Assembly (NCBI RefSeq): GCF_003937915.1
Contig: NZ_RHUM01000004.1
Coordinates: 99,840-163,839 of the forward strand
Length of the DNA: 64,000 bases
Source: Erwinia sp. 198
Lineage (GTDB): Bacteria > Pseudomonadota > Gammaproteobacteria > Enterobacterales > Enterobacteriaceae
Direction: 5' to 3'
Positions 20,172 to 29,285 of the stretch are shown piece by piece (positions within the stretch are counted from its first letter, which is position 1; each line of letters opens with the position of its first letter). A program made the translations under genes and the position numbers. A model generated the notes under the pieces. The model was not told the origin of the DNA and ran no database searches. It saw nothing but the letters and a program-made list of their open reading frames with translations.

Positions 20172-20552
20172 CTAAAATGAATGGCTTGTCTGTGCGGTGA
20201 CGACAGCACATTCCTCTGTAAAAACGTTGAACAGCCGTTTCGCTGATTTCTGCCAGCGCTGAAGATCCTGGCCATTAATACCGTAGTTGCTGAAAAGCAT
20301 AAAGGTATCGTCAAGATATTCATCAATCTGACTAATCAACTCGCTGTCTTCAATATGCTTAATTTTGTAATTCATGGTAAAACCAGCAATATGCTCAATC
20401 AGGTCATTAAGCTGCAGATTAATTGCTGAAGTTGGATCGTTAACCCAGCCGTGATGGCTGTCGCCTAACGTGGCCAGACTTTCATCATACAGGTTTTCAC
20501 ACAAAAATTTCAGCTGGGCAATATCATGCCTTTTCGGTGAGTATTCGTCCAT
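20172..20552 (-). CDS. tomB: TomB, Hha-modulating protein
   Basis: 126-residue acidic partner of Hha (YbaJ), reported as the antidote to Hha toxicity and a biofilm modulator. [19 protein letters not shown] and [21 protein letters not shown] are conserved. The C-terminal 20 residues ([13 protein letters not shown] end) differ from E. coli. Start ATG at 20552 with GAGGGGAAA upstream. It forms an operon with hha. In E. coli the pair sits next to acrB; here the zinc island lies between. Confidence 0.95.
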   Translation of the reverse strand: MDEYSPKRHDIAQLKFLCENLYDESLATLGDSHHGWVNDPTSAINLQLNDLIEHIAGFTMNYKIKHIEDSELISQIDEYLDDTFMLFSNYGINGQDLQRWQKSAKRLFNVFTEECAVVTAQTSHSF

Positions 20553-20695
20553 CTTTTTCCCCTCCATAGCCAGTGAAAAATCGTATACCGCAGGCTTTCT
20601 GCGAGCGGGATGCCAGGAAGCGATATTGAATCTTGTGCGAGCGGTTTAATAAATATAACTCTCTTAAATTGTATTTTGATTACTATTACTAAAAA

Positions 20696-21049
20696 TTACA
20701 ATTCATCCGCGGCTGCGGCGCGTTCCGTATCAATGAAATCAAATATCAGCGCATCAGGCCGGCTTTCAAAATTTACTGACTGGATTGTCGTTTCATCTGC
20801 ATCGATATCAAGACAGGCGTTGAAAACGTTCCAGCAGAAACTGTAAGTCATTTTGTAACCCGACGGCTCCGTTTGTTCAACTGAAATAATTTTCACACTT
20901 CCCGGAACATACTGCGCATTTTGTGAATACCATAACAGTGAGCCAGTTAACTCGGTTTCTATTTTGGGAATAATCCGCTGAATAAGGCTAATCCATTCAG
21001 ACTCATTTTCTTCATCAGGCACTGAAGAGACAGGAATACGTTTGCGCAT
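20696..21049 (-). CDS. Hypothetical 117-residue protein, AT-rich
   Basis: Unrecognised acidic cytosolic-looking protein: no signal peptide, no membrane helix. The start MRKRIPVSSVPDEENESEW has GAGAAAAA upstream. Features are an aromatic-rich centre (LLWYSQNAQYVPGSV, MTYSFCWNVFNACLDIDAD) and a C-terminal IFDFIDTERAAAADEL. The gene and its flanks are much more AT-rich than neighbours, which suggests acquired DNA next to hha-tomB. Size and charge resemble small immunity or antitoxin proteins, but I see no partner toxin and make no functional call. Confidence 0.6.
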   Translation of the reverse strand: MRKRIPVSSVPDEENESEWISLIQRIIPKIETELTGSLLWYSQNAQYVPGSVKIISVEQTEPSGYKMTYSFCWNVFNACLDIDADETTIQSVNFESRPDALIFDFIDTERAAAADEL

Positions 21050-21305
21050 TTTTTCTCCACAGAGTTAATAAACGCTTATACAGATAATTGTTGTTAGCTT
21101 TAAAATAATCAAGTCGGCTAAATAGAGAAAAAACTATCTTGATGATTTGACTATTAATTATTTTAGTAGAGGATCCCGCTTTCTGCGATAGAAAAAACCG
21201 ATTAAGATGAATAAATTTTATATAACCACATCTCTTTTTATTCCTTTTTGTGGAAATAAAAAGATACATTTTAGTTCAGCACGTTTCGCAGCGTCGTAAT
21301 ATGCT
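21050..21305. other. AT-rich intergenic region
   Basis: About 255 AT-rich bases between the orphan gene and the zinc operon. A minus-strand frame (21015-21269) has a low-complexity Lys/Asn/Ile composition and is not believed. Likely holds the orphan gene's promoter. Confidence 0.5.
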
Positions 21306-21329
21306 ATTGTTATGTTATAACGTAACAAT
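21306..21329 (+). promoter_or_regulatory. Zur-type operator of the metal ABC operon
   Basis: 24-base near-perfect palindrome: left half ATTGTTATGTTA, right half TAACGTAACAAT, with one mismatched pair. The core TGTTATANNATAACA pattern fits the Zur consensus of enterobacteria. It lies 9 bases before the small ORF that opens the operon. A related palindrome precedes rpmE2. Confidence 0.75.
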
Positions 21330-21338
21330 GGTGCGGTC

Positions 21339-21464
21339 ATGTTTAGTTTTACTGCTTCTTCTCGTCCTACCTTACTGATGCAATCAGCACAAACACGTTT
21401 ACTTTTTGCTCTGATCGCCGTGCTGGCTTTGCTGGCGCTGAACGGGTGGGCGATATCCTCATGA
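21339..21464 (+). CDS. Small membrane ORF upstream of the zinc ABC transporter
   Basis: 41 codons. The start is MFSFTASSRPTLLMQSAQ, followed by a hydrophobic stretch LLFALIAVLALLALNGWAI that could span the membrane. It starts directly behind the Zur-type palindrome and its stop overlaps the ATG of the ABC ATPase (ATGA), so it is in position to be translated and coupled. The ribosome binding site is weak. No family recognised. It may be a leader peptide or a small transporter subunit; that is inference. Confidence 0.45.
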   Translation: MFSFTASSRPTLLMQSAQTRLLFALIAVLALLALNGWAISS

Positions 21465-22123
21465 TTACGCTGACGGATCTCCGGGTCGGCTATAGCGGGA
21501 ACGCCGTTACCCCGTGTCTTAACGGCACGTTCCAGCCAGGGTCAATGACCGCGCTGGTGGGAGCAAATGGCTGTGGAAAATCAACGCTGCTAAAAACCTT
21601 CGCGGGCTTGCTGCCACCCGTAAGCGGCCAACTCAGGCGCCTGACGCAGGATACTGCATGGTTACCGCAGCAATCCGAGGTTGAGAGAAATTTCCCTGTC
21701 AGCGTAGCCGATCTGGTGGCGATGGGCTGCTGGCGACGCTGCGGCTGGTTTGGGGCTATCGGTCGCTTTGAAAGGCAGCGGGTCATGGCGGCGCTGGAAC
21801 AGGTCAATATGGCTGAATTCGCCGCCGCGCAGCCCGGTACGCTTTCTGGCGGGCAGCTACAGCGTGTACTTTTCGCCAGGCTACTGGTACAGGATGCTTC
21901 GCTACTGCTGCTTGATGAACCTTTTACCGGCATCGATACGGAAACGACCAGTCTGCTGCTGGCGCTGCTGCAGGCGCGGCATCGGGCTGGCTGTACGCTG
22001 ATCGTGGTGCTGCACGATATGACGATGGTTACGCAATCCTTCCCGCAGATCCTGCGGCTGGAGCCCACTCAGGCAAAATGGATCACGCCAACGCCGGAAC
22101 CGATCGTGTTGGAGTCAGCATGA
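21461..22123 (+). CDS. Metal (zinc) ABC transporter, ATP-binding protein
   Basis: 220-residue ATPase of the cluster-9 metal uptake family (ZnuC, YfeB type). Walker A GANGCGKST, signature LSGGQLQRV, Walker B LLLLDEPF and switch His in VVLHDM are present. The chosen start MITLTDLRVGY overlaps the preceding small ORF by four bases (ATGA); an earlier in-frame ATG at 21446 is less likely. It overlaps the permease gene the same way. Its location behind a Zur-type operator and beside zinc-free ribosomal protein genes points to zinc. Confidence 0.92.
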   Translation: MITLTDLRVGYSGNAVTPCLNGTFQPGSMTALVGANGCGKSTLLKTFAGLLPPVSGQLRRLTQDTAWLPQQSEVERNFPVSVADLVAMGCWRRCGWFGAIGRFERQRVMAALEQVNMAEFAAAQPGTLSGGQLQRVLFARLLVQDASLLLLDEPFTGIDTETTSLLLALLQARHRAGCTLIVVLHDMTMVTQSFPQILRLEPTQAKWITPTPEPIVLESA

Positions 22124-22986
22124 CGCTTTTACATCCTTTTATCGAATTCGCCTTTATGCGCCGCGCGCTGGTTGCCTGCATTGCGCTTTCGCTCAGCGCC
22201 ACGCCGCTGGGCGTCTTTTTGCTGCTGCGCCGCATGAGCCTGGTCGGCGACGCGCTTTCCCATGCGGTGCTGCCCGGCGCGGCTATCGGCTATTTGATTT
22301 CCGGCCTTTCGCTGGTGGCGATGGGAACTGGCGGCATTATCGCCGGGCTGTCGGTAGCGCTGCTGTCAGGCGCGGTCAGCCGCTATACGCCGCTGCGTGA
22401 GGACGCCAGCTTTGCCGGTTTTTATCTCGGTTCGCTGGCGCTGGGCGTGACGCTGGTTTCACTGCGCGGCTCCAGCGTCGATTTGCTGCATGTGCTGTTC
22501 GGCTCTTTGTTGGCCGTTGATAACCCCTCGCTTCTGCTGGTCAGCGCGATAGCATCGGTTACGCTGCTGGCTCTGGCGCTGATTTATCGTCCGCTGGCGA
22601 TCGATGCCTTCGATCCTGCTTTTTTACGCGCGCAGAGCCGCTGGGTCGCACCGCTGGTGCACGCGCTTTTTCTGATACTGGTTGTGACCAACCTGGTCGC
22701 AGGCTTTCAGGTTCTCGGCACGCTGATGTGCGTGGGGCTGATGATGCTGCCCGCAGCGGCATCTCGTTTCTGGCGTAAAGAACTGCCCGGCATGATTGGC
22801 ACCGCCATGATACTGGCGCTGATCGCCAGCTTCAGCGGCCTGTCTGCCTCATTCTGCCTGGCGCTGCCTGCCGGGCCCGCCGTAGTGCTCTGTGCCGCGC
22901 TGCTGTTCTTTATCTCGATTTTAGTGGGGCCATGCGGCGGGATACTGCGCGCGCGTTTTTTTACTGTTGATAAGGAGAAAAGATGA
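22120..22986 (+). CDS. Metal (zinc) ABC transporter, permease
   Basis: 288-residue integral membrane protein of the ZnuB/YfeC/MntB family with about eight hydrophobic segments. LLLRRMSLVGDALSHAVLPGAAIGY is the conserved family region, shown here in part as VGDALSHAVLPGAAIGY. Start ATG at 22120 has GGAG upstream and overlaps the ATPase stop. It ends overlapping the substrate-binding gene start, so the three are tightly coupled. Confidence 0.92.
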   Translation: MTLLHPFIEFAFMRRALVACIALSLSATPLGVFLLLRRMSLVGDALSHAVLPGAAIGYLISGLSLVAMGTGGIIAGLSVALLSGAVSRYTPLREDASFAGFYLGSLALGVTLVSLRGSSVDLLHVLFGSLLAVDNPSLLLVSAIASVTLLALALIYRPLAIDAFDPAFLRAQSRWVAPLVHALFLILVVTNLVAGFQVLGTLMCVGLMMLPAAASRFWRKELPGMIGTAMILALIASFSGLSASFCLALPAGPAVVLCAALLFFISILVGPCGGILRARFFTVDKEKR

Positions 22987-23861
22987 AAAAGTTACCCCTT
23001 GTGCTGGCGCTGGCCGCCCTGTGTGCCACGCCGCTGGCGATGGCAAAAACGCTGGAGACGGTAGCCAGTTTTACCGTGTTGGCCGATATTGTTAAGCAGG
23101 TCGGTGGCGAGCATGTAGAGGTAAAAAGCCTGGTCGGGCCGAATGGCGATCCGCACAGCTTTGAGCCCACGCCGCGGGACAGCCAGGCGCTGGCTAAAGC
23201 GGATGTGGTATTCGTCAGCGGCCTGGGGCTGGAAGGCTGGATGGATCGCCTGATTTCAGCTTCGCAATACAAAGGCCATGTTGTTGTCGCTTCAGCAGAC
23301 ATTACGACGCGCACTATGGAGGAAGAGGGAAAAACGGTTACCGATCCGCACGCCTGGAACAGCATGAAAAACGGCGAAATCTATGCCAGCAACGTGATGA
23401 ATGCATTGATTGCTGCCGATCCGCAGGATGCAAACTACTTCCGCCAGCGCGGCGCGGCCTATATTGGCCAACTGCAAAAGCTGGACGAGTGGGCCGCCGT
23501 TCAATTTGCGGCCGTCCCGGCGGCGAAGCGTAAAGTGCTGACCAGCCACGATGCCTTCGGCTATTTTGGTCAGCGCTATGGCGTAACCTTTATGTCGCCA
23601 GTCGGCTTCTCTACGGAATCTGAGGCCAGCGCTGCCGACGTAGCGGGGCTGATTACCCAGCTGAAAAATGAGCATATCCACAGCTACTTTATTGAAAACC
23701 AGACCGATCCTCGGCTGGTACAGCAGATCGCTTCGGCAACCGGCGCACTTCCCGGCGGCGAGCTTTACCCGGAGGCGCTGACGAAAAAAGGCGGCGCGGC
23801 CGATTCTCTGGAAGCGGCTTTTCGTCATAACGTAACGGCGATGCTGGGCAGCATGAAATAA
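22983..23861 (+). CDS. Metal (zinc) ABC transporter, substrate-binding protein
   Basis: 292-residue periplasmic cluster-9 binding protein. The signal peptide ends at PLAMA (residue 21). Predicted metal ligands by family alignment are His58 (GDPHSFEP), His123 (DPHAWNS), His189 (SHDAFGYFG) and an acidic residue near Asp274. His rather than Glu at the third site fits zinc more than manganese. The His-rich loop of ZnuA is absent, so it is not the main ZnuA. Start has AAGGAG and overlaps the permease stop. Confidence 0.93.
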   Translation: MKKLPLVLALAALCATPLAMAKTLETVASFTVLADIVKQVGGEHVEVKSLVGPNGDPHSFEPTPRDSQALAKADVVFVSGLGLEGWMDRLISASQYKGHVVVASADITTRTMEEEGKTVTDPHAWNSMKNGEIYASNVMNALIAADPQDANYFRQRGAAYIGQLQKLDEWAAVQFAAVPAAKRKVLTSHDAFGYFGQRYGVTFMSPVGFSTESEASAADVAGLITQLKNEHIHSYFIENQTDPRLVQQIASATGALPGGELYPEALTKKGGAADSLEAAFRHNVTAMLGSMK

Positions 23862-23863
23862 AA

Positions 23864-23888
23864 AGGCGGGCCGATAGCCGGCCCGCCT
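23864..23888 (+). terminator. GC-rich hairpin after the metal ABC operon
   Basis: AGGCGGGCCG and CGGCCCGCCT arms around a short loop. No clear T tract, so termination efficiency is uncertain. Confidence 0.5.
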
Positions 23889-24057
23889 GAATAAACCTTC
23901 ACCACCAGATAAAAGTAGCCTTTTTGGTGACTACATTTCTCAGGCGCTTTGTATTGCAAAAGCAGACTTTATGCCGGCTGCCTTTTCCCGGCATTTAATC
24001 GGTGGAAGAGTACGTGGTGGACAGGGGAGCGGGAGAACGCGCACGTTATTCTTATGG

Positions 24058-24080
24058 TAAAAGCGGCTTTAATGCCGCTT
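24058..24080 (-). terminator. Terminator of the L31B-L36B operon
   Basis: Minus strand AAGCGGC, loop, GCCGCTT followed by TTTA, 9 bases past the rpmJ2 stop. Confidence 0.7.
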
Positions 24081-24088
24081 GCATACCA

Positions 24089-24229
24089 TTAGCGCTTTTT
24101 CTTTTTGCCCTGAACCGCTTTAAAGCGCGGGTTGCTTTTACAAATCACAAAAACCCGGCCGTGACGGCGCACGATTTTGCAGTCTTTATGACGTTTTCTG
24201 GCCGAGGCCAGTGAATTAAGCACCTGCAT
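24089..24229 (-). CDS. rpmJ2: Alternative ribosomal protein L36 type B
   Basis: 46 residues beginning [19 protein letters not shown] and ending [15 protein letters not shown], matching YkgO of E. coli. The type A L36 carries a zinc-binding Cys/His set; this form keeps only DCKI and ICKS cysteines and lacks the zinc ribbon. It replaces the zinc protein when Zur is de-repressed. It follows rpmE2 by about 9 bases, as in the E. coli ykgMO operon. Confidence 0.93.
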   Translation of the reverse strand: MQVLNSLASARKRHKDCKIVRRHGRVFVICKSNPRFKAVQGKKKKR

Positions 24230-24238
24230 TTTCGCTCC

Positions 24239-24490
24239 TTACTTACTGAAAAAACGACCAAAACGCTGGTTAAAGCGGTGCGCGCTGCCTTCTTTGGCAA
24301 ACTCTTTTTGTTTACCGGTGTAGTAGGCATGGGAGGCCGAAGAGACGTCCAGCGCTACATAAGGCAGTGTTTTACCGTCCAGCTCGATAGTGCGGTCGGT
24401 TTTAATGGTAGAGCCGACGACAAAAAAGGTGTCGGCGCTGGTGTCGTGAAAAGCGACGGTGCGGTAAGCCGGATGGATAGCTGGTTTCAT
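24239..24490 (-). CDS. rpmE2: Alternative ribosomal protein L31 type B
   Basis: 83-residue L31 without the CxxC zinc motif ([44 protein letters not shown]). In E. coli the homologue YkgM displaces zinc-bound L31 under zinc starvation, freeing zinc. Strong AGGGGG ribosome binding site. A Zur-type palindrome lies 13 to 36 bases before the start. Confidence 0.95.
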   Translation of the reverse strand: MKPAIHPAYRTVAFHDTSADTFFVVGSTIKTDRTIELDGKTLPYVALDVSSASHAYYTGKQKEFAKEGSAHRFNQRFGRFFSK

Positions 24491-24502
24491 GAAACCCCCT
24501 GA

Positions 24503-24526
24503 TATCGTATGTTATAACATAACAAT
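24503..24526 (-). promoter_or_regulatory. Zur-type operator of rpmE2-rpmJ2
   Basis: Palindrome centred on TTATAA: inner arms TATGTTA and TAACATA are perfect, outer bases partly. Same core as the operator at 21306. Expected to be bound by Zur with zinc and released on zinc starvation. Confidence 0.75.
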
Positions 24527-24588
24527 AATTATGCGCGCTGCGATTTCAAAATGCAAGCGTAGAAGAGGGCGGAAGCTGGCCGCGATAA

Positions 24589-24728
24589 CAGGACAAGGAA
24601 ACAGCGAGGAGCAGGAGAACTCGGGAACAGGAAAAAAGTGAGCAGGGCAAAGGGATACAGGGAGCGGGAACCGACAGGACTACACACGGACAGCGCGTGC
24701 GCCAGCAGCAGGACAGTCGGAAAACAGG
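24589..24728. repeat. Degenerate ~16-bp CAGG-phased tandem repeat
   Basis: CAGG (once CAGC) recurs at 24612, 24628, 24643, 24658, 24675, 24691, 24709 and 24725, spacing 15-18 bases, with a further one at 24589. The bases between are purine-rich on the plus strand and poorly conserved. No gene lies here. It sits between the rpmE2 promoter and the acrB terminator. Confidence 0.5.
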
Positions 24729-24744
24729 CTTTACCGGCTGGGTG

Positions 24745-24775
24745 AAGAAAAAAGAGGCCGCAAAAGCGGCCTCTT
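24745..24775 (-). terminator. acrAB terminator
   Basis: Minus strand AAGAGGCCGC, loop TTTT, GCGGCCTCTT then a T run. It starts 20 bases past the acrB stop. Confidence 0.9.
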
Positions 24776-24794
24776 AAAGATCAAGCGGGATGCC

Positions 24795-27700
24795 TTAGTG
24801 AGGGCGATCCGTATGATGTGGTTCCAGATCCTCTTTATGCTTGCTGAAGCGGCGGCGAACCACCACAAAGAACACAGGCACGAAGAAGATAGCCAGAATA
24901 GTCGCCGTCACCATACCGCCCATTACGCCAGTACCTACTGCGTTCTGCGCGCCGGAGCCGGCGCCGGTACTGATGGTCAGCGGCAGTACGCCCAGGATAA
25001 AGGCCAGCGAGGTCATCAGGATAGGACGAAGACGCATACGTACCGCTTCCAGCGTCGCTTCTATCAGACCTTTGCCTTCTTTCTCCATCAAATCTTTGGC
25101 GAACTCGACGATCAGAATGGCGTTCTTCGCGGACAGCCCGATGGTGGTCAACAGGCCTACCACAAAGTACACGTCATTGCTCAGGCCGCGCAGAGTGGTG
25201 AACAGCAGGGCACCGATAACACCCAGCGGCACAACAAGCATGACCGAGAAAGGAATCGACCAGCTCTCATACAGCGCTGCCAGACACAGGAACACGACGA
25301 TCAGCGAGATAGCATAGAGCGCTGGCGCCTGGTTGCCAGAGAGACGTTCCTGGTAGGACATGCCCGTCCACTCGTAGCCAATGCCCTTCGGCAGCTTCGA
25401 GGCCAGCTCTTCCATCAGGTTCATGGCGTCGCCCGAACTTTTGCCTGGTGCAGCCTGACCCAGGATCTCCATAGAAGGCAGTCCGTTATAGCGTTCCAGA
25501 CGCGGTGAACCGTACTGCCATTTCGCGCTGGCGAAGGAGGAGAACGGCACCATTTCGCCATTTGAGGCGCGCACGTACCATTTATCGATATCGCCAGGCA
25601 GCATACGAGCATTGGCTTGCCCCATTACGTAAACTTTCTTCACACGACCGCGATCGATGAAGTCATTGACGTAAGAGCCGCCCCAGGCCGCACCCAGCGT
25701 GGTGTTGATATCAGAAATAGATACGCCCAGCGCTTCCGCTTTCTCCTGGTCGATAGTCAGCTTGTACTGCGGCGTATCTTCCAGACCGTTTGGACGCATA
25801 CCCACCAGCGTATCCGGATGCTGGGCAGCCATGCCAAGCAGCTGGTTACGGGCATTGGTCAGGGCCTCATGGCCCAGGTTGCCCTGGTCAATCAGCTCAA
25901 AGTCAAAGCCGGTGGCGTTACCAAGTTCGATAATCGCCGGCAGGTTAAACGGGATCACCATCGCATCTTTGATGGCGCCGAAAGCCTGCATGGCACGACC
26001 GGCAATGCCTTCTACTTTGTTTTCCGACCCGCTGCGCTCGTCCCACGGCTTCAGGCTGACGAAGGCGATACCGGTGTTCTGGCCGCGTCCCGCAAAGCCG
26101 AAGCCGTTAACGGTAAACACCGAACGCACGTTATCCTTCTCTTTGGTCAGGAAGTAGTCCGTTACCTGATCCAGTACCTTTTGCGTACGGCCCTGGGTCG
26201 CACCGGCAGGCAGCGAAGCCTGCGCCAGCAGCAGCCCCTGATCCTCTTCCGGCAGGAAGGCGCTTGGCAGCTTCACGAACATATAAGCCATGCCAACCAC
26301 GATCACCAGATAGATCAACAGATAGCGGCCGGTGCTGCGAATGATGTGGCCCACGCTGTCGGTATAGTGGTTGGTACTTTTGTCGAACATGCGGTTAAAC
26401 CAGCCGAAAAAGCCGGTGGTTTTACCGTGGTCACCTTTCTTAATCGGCTTGAGTAACGTTGCGCAAAGCGCAGGCGTCAGGATCAGTGCGACGATAACCG
26501 ACAGCACCATCGCGGAAACGATCGTGATGGAGAACTGGCGATAGATAACGCCGGTAGAGCCGCCGAAGAACGCCATCGGGATAAATACGGCCGAAAGCAC
26601 CAGCGCAATACCGACCAGCGCGCCCTGGATCTGCCCCATGGACTTGCGGGTTGCCTCTTTAGGCGGCAGGCCTTCTTCCGCCATTACGCGTTCGACGTTC
26701 TCCACCACCACGATGGCGTCATCCACCAGCAGGCCGATGGCGAGCACCATCCCGAACATCGTTAGCGTGTTTATCGAATAGCCGAAGGCGCTGATAATGG
26801 CAAAGGTACCCAACAGTACGACCGGCACGGCGATCGTCGGGATCAGCGTGGCGCGGAAGTTCTGCAGGAACAGATACATTACGATAAAGACCAGCACGAT
26901 CGCTTCAATCAGCGTTTTCACCACCTCCATGATGGAGATTTTAACGAACGGCGTAGTGTCGTACGGATAAACCACTTTCAGACCGGCCGGGAAGAACGGT
27001 TCCAGCTTGCCCAGCTCGGCTTTGACCGCTGCCGCCGTGTCCAGTGCGTTAGCGCCGGTAGCCAGTTTAATACCGATACCGGAAGCCGGTTTGCCGTTAT
27101 AGCGCGCGATAACCTCGTAGTTTTCGCCACCCAGCTCGATTTTCGCCACGTCTTTTAACAGTACGCGAGAACCGTCCGTGTTGACTTTCAACAGGATTTT
27201 GCCGAACTCGTCAGTAGAGGTCAGGCGGGTTTGCGCAATGATAGAGGCGTTAAGCTGCTGGCCCGGCACCGGCGGCGAACCGCCAAGCTGACCGGCGGCC
27301 ACCTGGGCGTTCTGCGCGGTGATAGCGCTGATGACGTCAACCGGCGTCAGCTGATAGTTATTCAGCTTGTGCGGGTCCATCCAGATACGCATCGCATACT
27401 GAGCACCAAATATCTGGGTATCGCCTACGCCGGTAGTACGGCTGATAGGATCCTTGATATTTGACGCCACGTAGTCCGCAATATCATTCTGCGTCATGGT
27501 GCCGTCTTCGTTGACGAAACCTGCCACCATCAGGAAGCTGCTGGAGGATTTTTGTACCTGGATACCCTGCTGCTGAACTTCCTGCGGCAGTAGCGGCGTG
27601 GCCAGCTGCAGTTTGTTCTGCACCTGAACCTGCGCGATATCCGGATCGGTACCTGACTCGAAGGTCAGGGTCAGCTGCAGCGTGCCCGATGAATCGCTGT

Positions 27701-27941
27701 TTGACGACATATACATCAGGCCGTCAATCCCGTTCATGTTCTGCTCGATAACCTGCGTTACCGAATCCTGCAGCGTTTTAGCATCGGCACCCGGATAGGT
27801 GGCGCGAATCTGTACGGCCGGTGGCGCAACATTAGGATATTGCTCAATCGGCAGTTTTAGAATCGACAGCACGCCCACCAGCATAATAATGATGGCGATG
27901 ACCCATGCGAAGATGGGGCGATCGATAAAGAACTTAGCCAT
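24795..27941 (-). CDS. acrB: RND multidrug efflux pump AcrB
   Basis: 1048-residue proton-driven inner-membrane pump of the AcrAB-TolC system. Twelve transmembrane helices and two large periplasmic loops. The proton-relay Asp pair is seen in [15 protein letters not shown], and the RND motif [20 protein letters not shown] includes the conserved Lys. The C-terminus is slightly acidic ([14 protein letters not shown]). Follows acrA by 17 bases on the same strand. Confidence 0.98.
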   Translation of the reverse strand: MAKFFIDRPIFAWVIAIIIMLVGVLSILKLPIEQYPNVAPPAVQIRATYPGADAKTLQDSVTQVIEQNMNGIDGLMYMSSNSDSSGTLQLTLTFESGTDPDIAQVQVQNKLQLATPLLPQEVQQQGIQVQKSSSSFLMVAGFVNEDGTMTQNDIADYVASNIKDPISRTTGVGDTQIFGAQYAMRIWMDPHKLNNYQLTPVDVISAITAQNAQVAAGQLGGSPPVPGQQLNASIIAQTRLTSTDEFGKILLKVNTDGSRVLLKDVAKIELGGENYEVIARYNGKPASGIGIKLATGANALDTAAAVKAELGKLEPFFPAGLKVVYPYDTTPFVKISIMEVVKTLIEAIVLVFIVMYLFLQNFRATLIPTIAVPVVLLGTFAIISAFGYSINTLTMFGMVLAIGLLVDDAIVVVENVERVMAEEGLPPKEATRKSMGQIQGALVGIALVLSAVFIPMAFFGGSTGVIYRQFSITIVSAMVLSVIVALILTPALCATLLKPIKKGDHGKTTGFFGWFNRMFDKSTNHYTDSVGHIIRSTGRYLLIYLVIVVGMAYMFVKLPSAFLPEEDQGLLLAQASLPAGATQGRTQKVLDQVTDYFLTKEKDNVRSVFTVNGFGFAGRGQNTGIAFVSLKPWDERSGSENKVEGIAGRAMQAFGAIKDAMVIPFNLPAIIELGNATGFDFELIDQGNLGHEALTNARNQLLGMAAQHPDTLVGMRPNGLEDTPQYKLTIDQEKAEALGVSISDINTTLGAAWGGSYVNDFIDRGRVKKVYVMGQANARMLPGDIDKWYVRASNGEMVPFSSFASAKWQYGSPRLERYNGLPSMEILGQAAPGKSSGDAMNLMEELASKLPKGIGYEWTGMSYQERLSGNQAPALYAISLIVVFLCLAALYESWSIPFSVMLVVPLGVIGALLFTTLRGLSNDVYFVVGLLTTIGLSAKNAILIVEFAKDLMEKEGKGLIEATLEAVRMRLRPILMTSLAFILGVLPLTISTGAGSGAQNAVGTGVMGGMVTATILAIFFVPVFFVVVRRRFSKHKEDLEPHHTDRPH

Positions 27942-27958
27942 GTATCAGCGGCTCCTGT

Positions 27959-29143
27959 TTAAGACTTCGGTTGGTCAGACTGCGTTTTGGTCACGTCGTC
28001 TGCACTTACTTCCTGCGGAGTCACAGTGGCGCCCGCTTTGGCTCGCTGTACACCGGTGGTGATAACACGGTCGCCCTCTTTCAGACCTGCCGTAACCAGC
28101 CACTTGTCGCCAACTGCCTGTTCCGTGGTCAAATTACGGGATTCCACTTTATTGTCCGCGCCCACGACCATCGCCGTAGCCTGGCCGGTTGGCGTGCGGG
28201 TAACGGCCTGCTGCGGCACTAACAGCGCGGAAGGGTTGGTACCTTCTTCCAGGCGAGCGCGCACAAACATACCGGGCAGCAGCGAATGATCCGGATTAGG
28301 GAACACGGCGCGCAGCGTAATGGAACCGGTCGTTTCGTCCACCGTCACATCGGAGAATTCCAATGTTCCGCTTTGCGCGAATTCGCTACCATCCGGTAGC
28401 AACAGCTTCACTTTTGCTTTACCGTCGGCCTGCTGCAGCTTGCCAGAGTTCAGCTCCTGACGCAGACGCATGAAATCTTCGCTCGATTGCGTGACGTCGA
28501 CGTAAATAGGATCAAGCTGCTGAACTGTGGCGAGAGCAGTGGTCTGGCCGTTCTGAACCAGCGCGCCTTCGGTGACGGCAGATTTACCAATGCGGCCGCT
28601 GATAGGCGAAATCACTTTGGTGTAGGCCAGATTGATACGCGCAGTCTCTACGCTGGCTTTTGCCACCTGTACGGCTGCGGCGGTCTGGCTCTGCGTCGAT
28701 ACGGCGTTATCGTAGTCCTGCTGACTGATATATTTGGTACCCATCAGCGGCTTATAGCGTTTAACGGTCAGCGCAGCGATTTGAGCGTTAGCCTGAGCCT
28801 GAGCTAAATCCCCTTTTGCACTGTCGTAGGCCGCCTGATAAGGAGCCGGGTCAATTTGATAAAGTGACTGACCGGCCTTGACGTCGCTGCCTTCCACAAA
28901 ATTACGCTTGAGAATGATGCCCGAAACCTGAGGGCGAACTTCTGCAACACGGAACGAGGAAGTACGACCCGGAAGATCGGTCGTAATGGTCAGCGGTGCG
29001 CTTTTCAGGGTGAGCACGCCCACTTCCGGCGCTTTTTGCTGACCGCCCTGTTGTGCGTCTTTGTTATCACATCCCGTTAGCACCAGGCTGCCTGAAAGCA
29101 TCAGAACGGCCGCCAGAGGCGTTAACCCCCTGTTTTTGTTCAT
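27959..29143 (-). CDS. acrA: Membrane fusion lipoprotein AcrA
   Basis: 394-residue periplasmic adaptor joining AcrB to TolC. Lipobox LTGC near residue 25, followed by Asp, so it stays anchored to the inner membrane. Order: lipoyl half, alpha hairpin (YDSAKGDLAQAQANAQIAAL to SVETARINLAY), lipoyl half, beta-barrel (GEFSDVTVDETTGS region) and membrane-proximal domain. Divergent from acrR, whose operator lies in the shared promoter region. Confidence 0.97.
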   Translation of the reverse strand: MNKNRGLTPLAAVLMLSGSLVLTGCDNKDAQQGGQQKAPEVGVLTLKSAPLTITTDLPGRTSSFRVAEVRPQVSGIILKRNFVEGSDVKAGQSLYQIDPAPYQAAYDSAKGDLAQAQANAQIAALTVKRYKPLMGTKYISQQDYDNAVSTQSQTAAAVQVAKASVETARINLAYTKVISPISGRIGKSAVTEGALVQNGQTTALATVQQLDPIYVDVTQSSEDFMRLRQELNSGKLQQADGKAKVKLLLPDGSEFAQSGTLEFSDVTVDETTGSITLRAVFPNPDHSLLPGMFVRARLEEGTNPSALLVPQQAVTRTPTGQATAMVVGADNKVESRNLTTEQAVGDKWLVTAGLKEGDRVITTGVQRAKAGATVTPQEVSADDVTKTQSDQPKS

Positions 29144-29233
29144 AAATAAACCTCGAGTGTCCGATATCGATTGTTCAATGGATCACAAAATCCATAAACC
29201 CATTGCTGCGTTTAAATTATGGTCGTGCTATGG

Positions 29234-29257
29234 TACATACATTCGCAAATGTATGTA
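29234..29257. promoter_or_regulatory. AcrR operator
   Basis: Perfect inverted repeat TACATACATT and AATGTATGTA with a four-base centre CGCA. Arms identical to the E. coli AcrR site; it lies 28 bases before acrR and about 90 before acrA, so it controls both. Confidence 0.9.
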
Positions 29258-29285
29258 AGTGCACCCTGGTTGTTAACATCCCCCT

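Noticed and set aside
20172..20552. hha-tomB as a new toxin-antitoxin system
   Set aside because: Both are nearly identical to the well-described Hha and TomB of E. coli.
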